DNA of 64,000 bases from Ariolimax columbianus (GCA_036924085.1 JAVGWX010000003.1:128136974-128200973); one strand, 5' to 3'. Counted from the first letter of the stretch, positions 1 through 11,925 are shown. Program-made: numbers and translations. The notes: generated by a model not told the origin, from the letters alone.

Positions 1-61
1 TGTTCATTCTTTTCTTTTGTTTATAAATCCCAGTGACATTTTTTAAATAATAATTGTAAAA

Positions 62-235
62 AATACCACACATACACACACACATACAATCACATACAAT
101 ACACTCACATGCAACACACACACATACTCACACACACCACACACATCTACACACACATACATACACACACACACATATACACACATCATACACATATACA
201 AACACACCCCCCATACACACACACACACGTAATCA
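62..235. repeat. AC-rich compound microsatellite
   Basis: The + strand is almost only A and C with scattered T, built from CACA and CATA blocks for about 170 bp. The Val/Cys/Tyr-rich reading frame across it on the minus strand is a by-product of the repeat and not a gene. Confidence 0.95.
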
Positions 236-1045
236 TTTAGAAGCATTTGGAAACCGTGTCAAGATAAGCCAGAAGTGAAATGTCTGGGAGAGGATGACTT
301 TCTACTCGAGCATTTAGACCTGACCAAACAATGGCTGCCGAGACATGACAAGTGAACCAAGAATAGCTCCCACAGGTCTCTAAGGGTTGGGGTGCCCCCC
401 TGAGGCTATATGTGATCTATGAGTGTTTATCAGATTGTGCCGTTTTAAAGAAGTAAGCGGTTTTAACATCTAAGGGCAACCTGGGTTGGAATGAATAGGG
501 CGACTGCAGCCTTCCAAGCATGTAGCTTTAGCCGACTGAGGAAGGTTGTTCATAGCAAAGCCACAGCTATTGAAAACACCACTGTTAATGCTAGGATACC
601 TTCTTGATATAGATTACGAGTGTGACCAGTTGCAGTGGTGACCGTATGCTCTCTCCACGTGTAACGACAAGATGTATGAACCACGTGACTTTAAATTACC
701 CATGTCCATATAGAGAATGGAATGAGCTTCTAGACGAATGGAAGGATAACTCAAACTGGAAGTACAAGACGAGATCTCCCATTTGACTAACTCGCTGGCA
801 CTGTCCATCTCATTCAAGCTTTTGTCCTTCCTCGTAAATGCATGTCCACACACAAGGACCCCTACATTTATTCATTGAAATAACATTCGATTTTTATTAT
901 GTCTAATTATACATTATGTAGGTATTTATGAACTTAGATTATTGAATAGCACAGTGTCTTCCCATGTAGAAGTCCGTGTTATGAATATTGTCACCAAGTT
1001 TCATGATATCAAGTAATCACATCTTCTACCTTACCTGAATCTGAA
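236..1045. other. unassigned AT-rich sequence
   Basis: No convincing coding region, RNA gene or repeat was recognised. The short open frames here show no familiar motif. Confidence 0.5.
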
Positions 1046-1245
1046 TCAGCAAACAGGAATACAATTAGGCATTTTATTATTTTTTTTGCTTTCTGCAAAT
1101 ATTTGTTCTATGTGGCTCAGAAGAGATACGGAAATGAAGTTTACACCATCTCTCTTGACTAAATTATTCTTTAGGATAGGAATAACTTTCGCTTTTTGCC
1201 AGTCTTCATGAACGTTTATTTCTATCCGAAGCACATTGAACATTA
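1046..1245 (-). pseudogene. LINE-a reverse transcriptase fragment (finger region)
   Basis: The minus-strand frame reads through a pattern typical of the N-terminal fingers of LINE reverse transcriptases: DWQKAKVIPILKN, then SVSLLSH in the position where NYR-ISLLSH is usual. Upstream catalytic blocks are missing and the frame ends after about 70 residues. On the minus strand it lies downstream of the 3' end of the next LINE-a fragment (1330-2260), so it belongs to a different insertion. It is a dead fragment. The family assignment (RTE-like) is inferred from the small motif only. Confidence 0.6.
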
Positions 1246-1329
1246 CTGTCAGCGACCTCACTCTTACATCGCCTGCACAGCCTCTAGTTCAGGGAATGTG
1301 TTTTAATGATTTCTGTCACTTTCATTTGT

Positions 1330-2260
1330 CATCATGTAGCATGTCCTTTGTCGAACGTCGCTCCCATCACAGTCTGTCTGAAAGAAACTCGTTCCCTTGC
1401 CAAAATACCAGCTTCCGCCACTGTCATACTCAGGCATTCCTAGATATCTTGGTGCCATCGTCTTCTTGGTCTACCCCTTCCTCTTTTGCCTGGCACCATA
1501 CCTTCCATCACTGTTCTCTCAAGACCGTTGTGTCTCTTGATGTGACCAAAGTATTTGCATTTTCCAGCCAAAATGGAATTGATAAACCAGTTCTCCTCTA
1601 TGCTCAACTCTTGCCGAATGTCTACATTTGTTCTTTTCTCTGTCCAGGGTATTCTGAGGATCTTTCTGTAACATTTTGACTCGAAGGACTCGATTCTTTG
1701 TCTAGAAGTTTTGGTAATCGTCTATGCTTCACAGCCATAAGCTGCCACAGGAAAAACACAGGCTGTCAAGACTTTTACTTTTATCGTTTTGTTGGTGCCC
1801 TGCCATAATTTCTTCAGGCTGTTCAGTCTCTGCATTGCCATAGCTAGTCTTCTTCTGATTTCTTTCGAGCAGTCACCATTTTTGTCAATTCTGGAGCCCA
1901 GATATTCAAAATGTGTAACCTGATCTATTTCCTCACCACCCACTAGAAAATTTATGCTGACATTGTGTTTTGTTGGTGGTCATTATCTTTGTTTTGTTTA
2001 TGAACAGATTTTGATCTTTACTATGTCCATTAATGGCTGAAAGTAGCTGCTCTAGCCCTTCCGTACTTCTTGATAGTATCACTGTGTCATCTGCGTATCG
2101 TAACTCTGGAATCTCGTACTCCCCCCGATCGTAAATGGGTCGAAACTTTCAATGTTCTCATCTTCTCGTACATTTCTCATTATACATTCTGCATATATGT
2201 TGTACAGATAAAGTGATAGGAAACATCCCTGTCGGACTCCCTTTTGTACTTAATTGCTTA
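1330..2260 (-). pseudogene. LINE-a reverse transcriptase, palm to 3' end, broken
   Basis: Read on the minus strand from about 2260, the sequence gives RT motif B (GVRQGC), then the catalytic box RYADDTVILS near 2080-2110, and then the thumb-side block FEYLGSRIDKNGDCSKEI. It continues towards the 3' end near 1330. Several frame changes separate these blocks, so no full protein is made. The last 18 bases (catcatgtagcatgtcct on the + strand) are shared with the LINE-a copy ending at 13452. This marks the family 3' end, which seems to finish in a short ATG-type repeat and not poly(A). The protein would have copied LINE RNA at the target site. Confidence 0.75.
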
Positions 2261-3670
2261 TTCATTAATCTAATTATATCTAAAGGCGAATGTTCGGTTT
2301 TACCATTCGTCAACTGGATTACTGTTCTTGAAATGCTCTTTCAATTATTGTTCTTCTTCTCGTTTACTTATTCAGTTATCCTTTCTGTCATGCATAATTA
2401 TTATTTAATTGAAGCATTCATTTCGCCGTTTCCTTTTGTTCAAAGGTCTCGTACAATTATTTGATGATAAAAGTATGACATAATGACTGACTGGTGATGT
2501 GTCAACGTCAATGTGTGCCGTCGTTAGTGCCTAATATGCACTTACTTAAAATGAACTGAAACAGATATAAATATGATCTATTGTCATTCTATAACCGGGT
2601 CTGAAATGTCCGGAATATATAACATGAATATTGGCATGTTTTTAGGGCTATAAAACATAAGGTTGAAGCCTGGATGGGTATCCATACAAGACATCCACCT
2701 CCTTTAGTTCGAGACCATGCCTACGTTATAAACAAGTGGATAGAGAACGGAGCAAGGGCTTACCCCATTAAACTGCTGACGGATAGGGAGGGATATGGCA
2801 CGGCTGTGACAGGCCTAACAAGGCCACACGTTGTATAATATTTATACCCAACCCCTAAAGAAGTGTAAAGGGACTGATGTCTGTACATTACGAGTGAGAT
2901 GCGTTCAAAAACTACGAAACAGGCAAGTAACTCAAATGACAACATCCAATGTTAATGGATTTGGTGAAAAAGAGTCGCGCTGACATAATTTGTAGAACAA
3001 AACTGAGATAGTAGATTGTGCGCAAGCAAGATATTAGAACAAAGGGACAAAAACATCAAAGAGAGTAGTAAAAATTGGGTTTTGCTATCCTTGTTCTTGA
3101 TATTGTTGTTGATGATCAACTAGGTCTACCCACCTTTTTGCTCTTTCACTGCCAAGCTGAGGAATGTTCAGTTATTTTGTAACTGATTAGGGGAGGCCGT
3201 TTAGAAATTAGTGAGTGTGGGTTGTTAGCCTCCTTGCCAGTTACAAAGTGTAACGTTTACGTAGTCAAGTGTAGTCCACTAAACTGAAAATGAGTATTTG
3301 AAACGTTCAAGTTAGCAATGGAAAGTGAGCCTCGTTTGAAATGTGTCCCCTGGCTTCAAAGAACTGACACCAGATGCAATCAAGTATGTAATACTTCATT
3401 TGTAACTATAATCAGCTAGAAGACTGCATGCAGAAAACGGAGCCTTGTGATGCATATATAACTCCTCTCTCGTGTCGCCATCTTATAGTGGTAGAGACAC
3501 TTTTGTCAATTACTACAATAATGCTGGAACCAGAGTAAAGTGGATAGCAAGGTCACTGGCGTCGGTTCCTGTTCCTTCGACAATATACACAAGTTTGAGC
3601 TCGAGAATCGATTCACTTTCCTTAACGAAATGCCTGAAATGTTACGGTTTGAATACATTCCGCACGAATG
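2261..3670. other. unassigned sequence
   Basis: No gene, RNA or repeat was recognised. Open frames of 60-110 codons lack family motifs and are compatible with chance. Confidence 0.45.
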
Positions 3671-3679
3671 CTCAACCTC

Positions 3680-3759
3680 CATTCTCTTTTACTCTCTCTC
3701 TCTCTCTCTTTCTCTCTTTCTCTCTCTCTCTCTCTTTCTCTCTTGCGTTCGCTCTCAAT

Positions 3760-3803
<44 letters not shown>

Positions 3804-3857
3804 TACACACGTATATCATATATGTTTTCAATTTCTCCTATTCCCCCCCCCCCCCCA
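3680..3857. repeat. TC, TA and poly-C microsatellite cluster
   Basis: A pyrimidine (TC)n run at about 3690-3755 is followed by (TA)n at about 3762-3805 and a C run near 3843-3857. All overlapping open frames (Ser/Leu, Tyr/Ile or Arg/Glu rich) come from the repeats. Confidence 0.95.
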
Positions 3858-3955
3858 CCTCTCTGTTATAATATGTATAAGTCCGTTTATGTATCCTTGC
3901 ATATGTATTTATATGTACGCACATATATTTTGTTTGGCTCATTGAGTGTATATAT

Positions 3956-4105
<150 letters not shown>

Positions 4106-4795
4106 TAATGACCAACAACGCCACGGGCTTCAAAAGCAGAATAAAAGCTAATGGTCAGGAACTCAAAGTGGTTGATCGTTGTAAATATCTTGGGTCGTTT
4201 GTCAGTGATGAAGGATCAACATGTGAGGTGTTGGCCTGAATAGCACAGACAATATCGGCGCTTGCACGGCTTAACAAAATCTGGCAAGATAAACGGTTAG
4301 CACTATGCACGAAAATCAGATTAATTCGTACACTGGTCCTGTCAATGTTCCTTTATGCTTGTGAGACATGGATAGTTACAGCTGACCTTCAACTAAGGAT
4401 ACAGGCCTAGGAGATGAGATGTTTCCGAAGACTTTTAAACGTCACAAAGATCGAGTTACAAATGAGGAAATACGAGATAGAATTACAACACCAATATGGC
4501 CTTTTAAAGACCTCTTGGCAACTGTCAAAAGAAGGAAACCCACTTGGTACGGTCACATATCGAGATCAAGTGGTCTTGCAAAGGCAATCCTCCACGGAAA
4601 GGTGCATGGTAGACGACGAAGAGGCCGGCCCAAAAAGAGATGGGAGGACAACACAAAAGAATGGACCAATCTCCGACCATAAGGGTCACAGGCAGCTGCA
4701 TCTGACAGAGAAGGGTGGCGTGGCATTGTGAGAATGTCTTCACGTATGCCCCAACGACCTCACCGGCTACGGGATGATCTGACCTGACTTGATAT
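4106..4795 (+). pseudogene. LINE-e reverse transcriptase 3' fragment
   Basis: The + strand encodes the C-terminal part of a LINE reverse transcriptase. Blocks seen are [61 protein letters not shown] and GRPKKRWEDN. In-frame stops at 4237-4239 and 4408-4410 and a frameshift between about 4440 and 4455 break it. The catalytic YADD region is absent, so the copy is 5' truncated as expected after incomplete target-primed reverse transcription. The 3' end appears to lie near 4790 in a CTGACCTGACTTG-like stretch without poly(A). It is not functional. Confidence 0.8.
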
Positions 4796-4796
4796 A

Positions 4797-5185
4797 TATT
4801 TATTAGTCTTGGTCGGCCTGTACTTATGCAGGATCGGATGCACTGTGCAGTGCAGGTTCCAGCTGCAGCTTGATCTAGATGTAATTGGGGGGGGGGGGGG
4901 GGTGGAGTAGATGGAGGCGATTTTCTGCTAAGCGGGCTAGGCTCGAGCAGCATATTACTCGACTACGCTAGGATAAGTGCCGTGGAGGTGTGAGAGGATT
5001 TTCATAAACTCAAACACTAGAGCAAATAAGACTCACAGCCTGTTAGGGGCTATCTATACTCATTTTTACCAACCACCAAACCATGGCCGGTGTTATGCAA
5101 TGTCGCAAGGTTAGTCGCCTCTTACGACATACTCTCTGTGAGACAGTGGTGCTATTCTTGTCTTTGTTATGCAAAAAGCCTCGGT
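4797..5185 (-). mobile_element. SINE-S copy 1 (TTAGTC-tailed dispersed repeat)
   Basis: This segment matches two others (36437-36700 and 54735-55090) in a shared order of blocks. These are a TTAGTC-type end, a CTAGGCTCGAGCAGC-like block, TATTACTC, ACTCAAACACTAGAG, CCTGTTAGG-GCCATCTAT and CAAACCATGGCCGG. The TTAGTC simple repeat is at the left, so the 3' tail lies on the minus strand. An 18-base G run sits inside at about 4886-4903. No tRNA promoter was seen. A SINE or other non-autonomous element is inferred from copy number, size and tail. Confidence 0.65.
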
Positions 5186-5279
5186 TCACCACTCTGGATA
5201 TATATATATGCGAGTAAATATTGCGTCTGTGCAGCTCTTGTATCTCCTGAACCCTAACTGATTATTTCCTAGTTGGGGT

Positions 5280-6478
5280 TTCAATGTCGGTCTTGATCTA
5301 CTTCTAGTATCTTTGCATTTATCTTGGTCATGTGGCTTAGAAGAGATATTCCCCTATACGTTTCGCACTCTCGCTTGTTGACTTTATTTTTCCAAATAGG
5401 AACCATAATTGCGCGTTGCCAGTCTGTCAGGGCCTGTCTCGATGTCCAGGTCACATTAAATATTCTGATCAGCCAGTCCACTACAGTTATCCTGCAGGCT
5501 AAAGTATTCTCTCCATCTGGTGCTGTGTTGGTTCATATTGTCCCAGGTTTAGCAACTCGCTAACGTATTCTCTCCATCTGTTTCTTATGTCATGGCTGTT
5601 GGTGGGTGGTTCTTTGGATTTATTGTTGATAATTTTCGATGGATTGAATTTTTCCTCTCACTCTAATTGCCTTGATGCTTTTGTAAAAAATTCCAGGTGA
5701 AGCTGTACATAAGTTTGCTACTTGTTCTCCATATTTGGTCCATGAATGAGATTGTGCAATTCCCCCCCCCCCCCCCCCTTTTTAAATTTAATTTTTGCTT
5801 TCTATTGGGAATTGTCTGTAGGCGTTGTATTCTTCCCTGATTTATTTTTTTTATTTCTACCATTTCTGATAAAATTTTTCTCTTATCTTGTAGGGAACTT
5901 TTGACTTCTCCATTCCACCATCTTGTGTGATCTGTATGTGTGCCAAGCTTCTTGAGCCGGCATTCCTCTTTGACTATGTTTAGAATTTGTAGCTTTAACT
6001 AATTTTTCACTGACCTTCTATGTTGATTGTACTTGTTAAAGTGTTATAGGAAGCTTCGACCTCTTCTTCTATTTTTTCCATCAATTTCTCTATATTTTAG
6101 TTTCTCTATATTTATTTTTTTCTATTTGTGTTCTTATCTTCTTATGGTTTGTCCAAGTTGGTTTGTGTATCCGCAGCATCACCGGCCTATGGTCAAAGTC
6201 GGTTATATCATTTGGGATCGCTTTGGAATCTCTCACTCTCCCTCTCTCTTTATTTCCTGTTAGTATAAAATCTATCTGAGATGCTTGGTGTAAGTTATTT
6301 CATCTATACCAAGTCAGTATTTGACCTCTACTGTGTTGATAGAAAGTATTCCTGATAATTAGATAAAGAGCTTGCTCCCTGTTGCTATTACATTTTGTCG
6401 TTTTGTCGCTAAACGGTCCTATTTGAGCTTCCCGTGGCGTTCTTCGTCCACCCACTCTCCCATTGAAATCCCCCAGCA
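5280..6478 (-). pseudogene. LINE-a-like fragment: endonuclease end plus RT start
   Basis: On the minus strand, the piece at 6475-6300 encodes an APE-type endonuclease block with GDFNGRVG and, further on, a C-terminal IDFILTG. At 5480-5285 it encodes the RT finger pattern DWQRAIMVPIWKN and GISLLSH. A linker region with stops and an 18-base C run (+ strand 5762-5779) lies between. The order EN-linker-RT matches one LINE. The RT palm is missing at the 3' side. The copy ends at the start of the 51-bp minisatellite near 6500. It is non-functional. Confidence 0.7.
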
Positions 6479-6504
6479 AATACAGACTGTCCCTATATAT
6501 GATA

Positions 6505-6860
6505 CCCCTATATATTCAAGTGTACGACTTTAATCAAGGGAAGAAGACAACTATCCTTAGATATATTCTAGTGTACGACTTCAATCACAGGTAGAAGACA
6601 ACTATCCTTAGATATATTCAAGTGTTCAACTGTAATCACAGGTAGAAGACAACTATCCTTAGATATATTCAAGTGTTCAACTTTAATCAAGGGACGAAGA
6701 CAACTATCCTTAGATATATTCAAGTGTTCAACTTTAATCAAGGGACGAAGACAACTATGCTTAGATATATTCAAGTGTTCAACTTTAATCAAGGGACGAA
6801 GACAACTATCCTTAGATATATTCTAGTGGACAACTTTAATTATAGGAAGCAGACAGTTAT
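6505..6860. repeat. 51-bp minisatellite, about 7 copies
   Basis: The unit contains AGATATATTCAAGTGTTCAA, TTTAATCAAGGGACGAAG and ACAACTATCCTT. Spacing between identical GATATATTC blocks is 51 bases (6611, 6662, 6713). As 51 is divisible by three, the array stays open in frame on both strands. That explains the repetitive 70-residue open frames. Confidence 0.92.
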
Positions 6861-8040
6861 CCTCTCCAAGTGGTCGACTGACATCTTTTGAAGAAGACAA
6901 AATATTGTAGATAATGCGGAGAGACGATAGCTAGAAGTAGCACATATATTATGACAGGTGCACTAAACTACAAAATAATGAAGCTCTTATCAGAACTAAT
7001 CACAGACTGGGTCTACCTCACCTGTAAGATCATAAACATGCTCTGGAAGGATCAAAGGGGCCTGTGTTATTGTTGAAATAGCTTGCCTGCCAACGTAGGG
7101 CAAATTTAAGGATAAATAAATGTGCTCAAAGTATATGAGGCATAATTCTCGCATCAGTCAATGTGCCCTATTGTCTTCAATCATATTGACATTGTTTACT
7201 CACAATCATTTCGAAATAAATCTTTCTCTTTTATTAATGGAGCTAAATAAATCTGTATTTTTTGTGTGGGTATTAATTGAAGAGTTATTCCTTCTGGCTA
7301 CATTATATGCTCTCCACTGACTGTCATCTTGAACACTATACAATCGATCCAAGCTGATCCGATCTCTTCATCTTTCGCTCTCTCGGCTTTTCTCTTTCAT
7401 GCTCTCTCGGATTTTCTCTTTCATGCTCTCTCAGCTCTTCACTTCCCCAGTGGGCCTTAAACAAACCACATGTTTTATATATTAGCCAGTTTACATTTTA
7501 CGTAATGTAAACCAAAAAGATGATGTATGGGATTGGAAAGGAATTCCTTCATCAAATCTAGACAAAATTCTACTCACCGACAATAGCTTAAATGTATACA
7601 CAATTTTATTTCAATCAGTTAGATAGAATCAATACGAGTCTCGTTACCATATCTATCAGAAACAGCCCGCGCGATGCAGATACGGTAACCAGGGAAACAC
7701 AGATAAATCAATACAGGACATCTACTGAACGTTTCTCGCAGAAGAATCGGTTAGCCACGTCTGCTGCTTGATGTAACAAATGCGCTTACAGGCAAACTCT
7801 TTTTCAGTATTAGAGATACGAATTTATTTCCTTTCCCTTTATTCTTCCTTTTCCATTACTGTCTTTGGGATTCCGGTGATGAAATCCATTGACGTTATTG
7901 GAGGAATTTCGTGGAAACTGCATTATGGTAATTTTTTTCTCGTACTTACAACACCCTCAACTCCCTTAATTCGGAGGTTTTTGAACCAAAATAGTGTCTT
8001 ACTTTCTAATGGTCATGCGTTTAAGTTGCGAGTTGTCATG
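6861..8040. other. unassigned AT-rich sequence
   Basis: No gene was recognised. A short run of about three 28-base units with GCTCTCTCGG and TTTTCTCTTTCAT lies at 7370-7440. Confidence 0.45.
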
Positions 8041-8044
8041 ACCA

Positions 8045-9106
8045 GTTTGTAATCTCAGTATGGACACTATCAATTTTGTGGTGGACCTGTTTCTAGTCTC
8101 AGCTTCGGCCCTTCCCGTGTTGTGGTTGGCCATTTTCTAATCTCAGCATGGATCCTGTCCATTTTGTAGTTGACCTGTTTCTAATCTCAGCATGGACCCT
8201 GTCCATTTTGTAGTTGACCTGTTTCTAACCTCAGCATAGACCCTGTCCATTTTGTAGTTGACCTGTTTCTAATCTCAGCATACACCCTGTCCATTTTGTA
8301 GTTCACCTGTTTCTAACCTCAGCATGGACCCTGTCCATTTTGTAGTTGTCCTGTTTCTAACCTCAGCATGGACTCTGTCCATTTTGTGGTTGACCAGTTT
8401 CTAATCTCAGCATGGGCCCTGTCCATTTTGTGGTTGACCAGTTTCTAATCTCAGCATGGGCCCTGTCAATTTTGTAGTTGACCAGTTTCTAATCTCAGCA
8501 TGGACCCTGTCCCTTTTGTAGTTGACCTGTTTCTAACCTCAGCATGGACCCTGTCCATTTTGTGGTTGACCAGTTTCTAATCTCAGCATGGGCCCTGTCC
8601 ATTTTGTAGTTGACCAGTTTCTAATTTCAGCATGGACCCTGTCCATTTTGTAGTTTACCAGTTTCTAACCTCAGCATGGACCCTGTCCATTTTGTAGTTG
8701 ACCTGTTTCTAATCTCAGCATGGGCCCTGTCCATTTTGTAGTTGACCTGTTTCTAACCTCAGCATGGACCCTGTCCATTTTGTAGTTGTCCTGTTTCTAA
8801 CCTCAGCATGGACCCTGTCCATTTTGTAGTTGACCTGTTTCTAACCTCAGTATGGACCCTGTCCATTTTGTAGTTGACCAGTTTCTAACCTCAGCATGGA
8901 CCCTGTCCATTTTGTGGTTGACCAGTTTCTAATCTCAGCATGGGCCCTGTCCATTTTGTGGTTGACCTGTTTCTAATCTCAGCATGGGCCCTGTCCATTT
9001 TGTGGTTGACCTGTTTCTAATCTCAGCATGGGCCCTGTCCATTTTGTGGTTGACCAGTTTCTAATCTCAGCATGGGCCCTGTCCATTTTGTGGTTGACCT
9101 GTTTCT
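8045..9106. repeat. 44-bp minisatellite, about 24 copies
   Basis: The unit has blocks CTGTTTCTAATCTCAGCATG, GACCCTGTCCATTTTG and TAGTTGAC. Matching blocks repeat every 44 bases (for example 8191 and 8235). Variants (GACCC or GGGCC; TAGTT or TGGTT; CTGTT or CAGTT) are shuffled along the array, suggesting exchange between units. It resumes at 9456-9540 after the SINE-B insertion. Confidence 0.95.
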
Positions 9107-9455
9107 TCTTCTTCGTTCGTTCTCAATCTCCCACTACCAAATCCTGAAAGGGTAAGTAGCAGAATATAGTCCAGAGAACGGAATGCGTTGTGTTGTAGCT
9201 TACAGCTTGGCTGCGATATTTGCACCTTTCGGTCCAACACATCCGACTTCAGCAAGCATTTTTGAGTACCAGGTTAGCATTCCCTCTTCGATCCCTTCTC
9301 CTTAGTCAGTCTGCCCTGCTGCAGCCTGTTATCCAGGATCACCACGTGGAGGTGTAGAAGGGTCTTGGCAGCTCTGGTTCGCTGGCCCTGCCGCTAGCAG
9401 TCAGCTATGGTTCGCTGACCACTACAGCTCATACGCTGCTCAGCATCTTGATCCC
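9107..9455 (-). mobile_element. SINE-B, full-length copy with 11-bp TSD
   Basis: A 349-base element lies inside the 44-bp minisatellite. The flanks carry an exact direct repeat, GACCTGTTTCT, at 9096-9106 and 9456-9466, and the minisatellite phase resumes at the right copy. On the minus strand it starts GGGATCAAGATGCTGAGCAG and ends in GAACGAACGAAGAAGAA, a GAA-type 3' tail. Other copies are at 12269, 23593, 43184 and 54058, with a scrap at 24235. I found no clear tRNA A and B boxes, so the promoter origin is unknown. It is non-coding and was presumably moved by a LINE in trans. Confidence 0.85.
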
Positions 9456-9545
9456 GACCTGTTTCTAATCTCAGCATCGGCTATGTCCATGTTGCGGTTG
9501 CCCTGTTTGTATTCTCAGCATGGGCTTTGTATATTTCATTCGCAG
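9456..9545. repeat. tail of the 44-bp minisatellite after the SINE-B
   Basis: Two diverged 44-bp units continue the array that was split at 9106. Confidence 0.8.
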
Positions 9546-9597
9546 TTGACTAATTTAATATTCCGTACGAGACACATGCAACTGTCGTGAGTCTTTG

Positions 9598-9700
9598 TTA
9601 GTTATCTTCTTCTTTTTCTTCTTCTTCATCTTCTTCTTCTTCTTCATCTTCTTCTTCTTCTTCTTCTTCTTTTCCTTCTTCTTCTTCTCCTTTACTCCTT
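9598..9700. repeat. (CTT)n pyrimidine microsatellite
   Basis: About 100 bases of TTC/TTT units. The Phe-rich (+) and Lys-rich (-) frames across it are artefacts. Confidence 0.9.
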
Positions 9701-10212
9701 CTACTCGCAATATAGAATGTATGGATGTCTCTGCATCTTGTCCCCATCCCCCTCTCCCCCCCCCATTTTTAGGAAGTCTGGACAAAGCAATACCTTTCCC
9801 TCTGGTAAAGTGGTTTATGTATTATTGTGTTTTACATGATGAAATCGCCAGCCCCGTGCTCAACTATCTTCAGCCGCTCCTTACGAAATGCTTATAACGT
9901 CAAATAAATTACAAAGTCCAATAGCAGAATTTGCCATCAGTGATGACATGTTAGAGACTTCATTGTACTAAGCCACATCTTGTTTGAGGTGGGGTGGCCA
10001 GCCCCTCTCTGCCATTCTTTTCCTGACCGTAGGTCAGGTGCCCCTTTACAAATGAACCCACATACGGCTGAGTGAACTGAAGCGTGTCGGTAACGGGCGT
10101 TGAGCCTCGCGCCTTTGCCTTCAAAAGAGAGTACTCTAACACTATACTAATTGTCAGAAGCTTGGAAGGTTACAGTTGCCTTATTCTGTCCTCCACGAGT
10201 ACCACTTTAGAG
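9701..10212. other. unassigned sequence
   Basis: No recognised gene or repeat. The segment 9960-10140 has a mildly tRNA-SINE-like composition but no clear promoter boxes. Confidence 0.4.
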
Positions 10213-10220
10213 ACATATTA

Positions 10221-10474
10221 TTTTTTTATTTTTTTTTTGCGTTCGCCTTATTTTCCTAATCCACAAGGCAGTGTGCGTTAACTGTATTTTTATTTTGCGC
10301 CTGTCGGCCCAGTTCATCCGACTTCAGCATGCATTTTATGTAAGGGTCTGCTTCCTCCTGCATTTTCCAAGGGTTTGCTTCCCCGGGGTAACGGCTGGTG
10401 CTGTGGTGGGGATTGAACCCAGCACCTGCGGCTTGTGAGCCGTGCCACTTACCCACTAGGCCACGCCGTCCCCT
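10221..10474 (-). mobile_element. SINE-A, tRNA-derived, copy 1
   Basis: On the minus strand the head reads GGGGACGGCGTGGCCTAGTG. This holds a pol III A box (TGGCCTAGTGG) and, about 40 bases on, a B box (GGTTCAATCCC type). The body contains GAAGTCGGATGAACTGGGC and GACAGGCGC, and the tail is A-rich on the minus strand. Candidate TSD ACATATTA occurs at 10213-10220 and 10475-10482. Two more copies lie at 15678 and 37779. The tRNA-like head comes from SINE ancestry and is not a tRNA gene. Confidence 0.87.
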
Positions 10475-10671
10475 ACATATTAATCTACCGTTGTATAATC
10501 CCCTCATCATTAAGTCTGATAATCTCTATTTTTCTCGTTTCATTATTTGCTGCTGTCATTATTTCCTGTACTCTCTGACTTTCTCTTCCTAACTATTCCA
10601 ATATTATATCATAAACAATGAAAGAAAAAAAAAGACTGACGGACAAGCAGAGAAAGTAGGAAAAGAAGAGA

Positions 10672-10673
10672 GG

Positions 10674-10705
<32 letters not shown>
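10672..10705. repeat. (AG)n microsatellite with G run
   Basis: Pure purine run of AG dinucleotides ending in a G stretch. Confidence 0.9.
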
Positions 10706-10706
<1 letters not shown>

Positions 10707-10836
10707 AGAGGGAGTGAGGTTGATGAGCATATCCTGCATCTGTGATGACTGAAATTAGCTACGGCCTTTAATAACTTGTGTGTAATCATTAGGGCACTTA
10801 TATCTGCAGTAGTTATATTTATATATATATATGTAT

Positions 10837-11515
10837 AAAGAGAGGGAGGGAGGGAGAGAGGGACGGAGGGAGAGAGAGAGGGAGGAAGAAAGAGGGAAGG
10901 AGGAAGAAAGGGACGGAGGTAGAGTGAGAGGGAGGGAGAGAGGGACGGAGGGAGAGAGGGAGGGAGGGAGAGAGGGACGGAGGGAGAGAGGGAGGGAGGG
11001 AGAGAGGGAGGGAGAGAGGGAGGGAGAGAGGGAGAGAGAGAGGGTGAGAGGGAGGGAGGGAGAGCGAGAAAGAGAGAGAGGAGGAGAGAGAGCGGGAGAG
11101 AGGCAGAGGGGGGAAGGGGGAAGAGATGGAGGGAGAGAAATGGAGAGAGAGGGGAGAGAGAGGGTGGGGAGGGAGAGAGAGAGGGAGGTAGAGAGGGAGG
11201 GAGACATGGAGAGAGAGAGAGGGAAGGAGGGAGAGAGCGACGGAAGAAGAGAGAGACGGAGGGAGAGAGGGAGAGGGGGATAGAGTGAAGGAGGGGGAGT
11301 GAGGGATGGAGAGTGAATGAGGGAGAGCGAGAAAGAGAGAGCGGGGGAGAGAGAGGGAGGGAGAGAAAGAGGGAGGGAGACAGAGGGGGAGGAAGAGAGG
11401 GAGGGAGAGAAAGTGAGAGAGACAGGGAAGGGAGAGAGGTTGGGTGAGGGAGAGAGGGAGAGAGACAGGGAGAGAGAGGGATAGATGGAGAGAGGCAGAG
11501 AAGGAGAGGGAGAGA
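10837..11515. repeat. long polypurine tract (GGGA/GAGA), about 680 bp
   Basis: The + strand is almost entirely G and A, with isolated T or C, in shifting GGGAGGGAGAGA-type units. Several long open frames on both strands (Ser/Pro/Leu-rich on minus, Arg/Glu/Gly-rich on plus) result from the lack of stop codons in such DNA. They should not be annotated as proteins. Confidence 0.95.
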
Positions 11516-11872
11516 ATACATACAGAGTAGAATAGGAAGACAGGAAAGCAGAAGGCTTCACCCTTCACTATAAGCCAGACCTTACAATCCTTGATTATCT
11601 TATCGACCAGATGGGCGGATCAATGCAGGGCCCACAATTCTGTCACGGTAATGTAACCCACGGTCTCGTCTTCCCTAGGGCTCTCTAGATCTCTCACACA
11701 CACACCCACACACACACACACGCACTCTCTCTCACGCGTAGTTTTTGTGTGACTCCACAGCCGGCATGTTTCTCGTCCTCCATTTTACTATTTATACATT
11801 ATTCGTTTAGCAGACGACCCCTCTCTGTCATCATTCTAGGTAATATGCATCTTTCCATCATCCATTCCTCTC

Positions 11873-11925
<53 letters not shown>

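Noticed and set aside
2640..2870. Possible host exon (frame with EAWMGIHTRHPPP and INKWIENGARAYP)
   Set aside because: It is short, not recognised, interrupted by a stop at the end, and without visible splice signals that I could trust.
10604..11568. Open frames of 250-305 codons rich in Ser, Pro and Leu on the minus strand
   Set aside because: They lie on the polypurine tract, where stop codons hardly occur. All three minus frames are open and the peptides are low-complexity.
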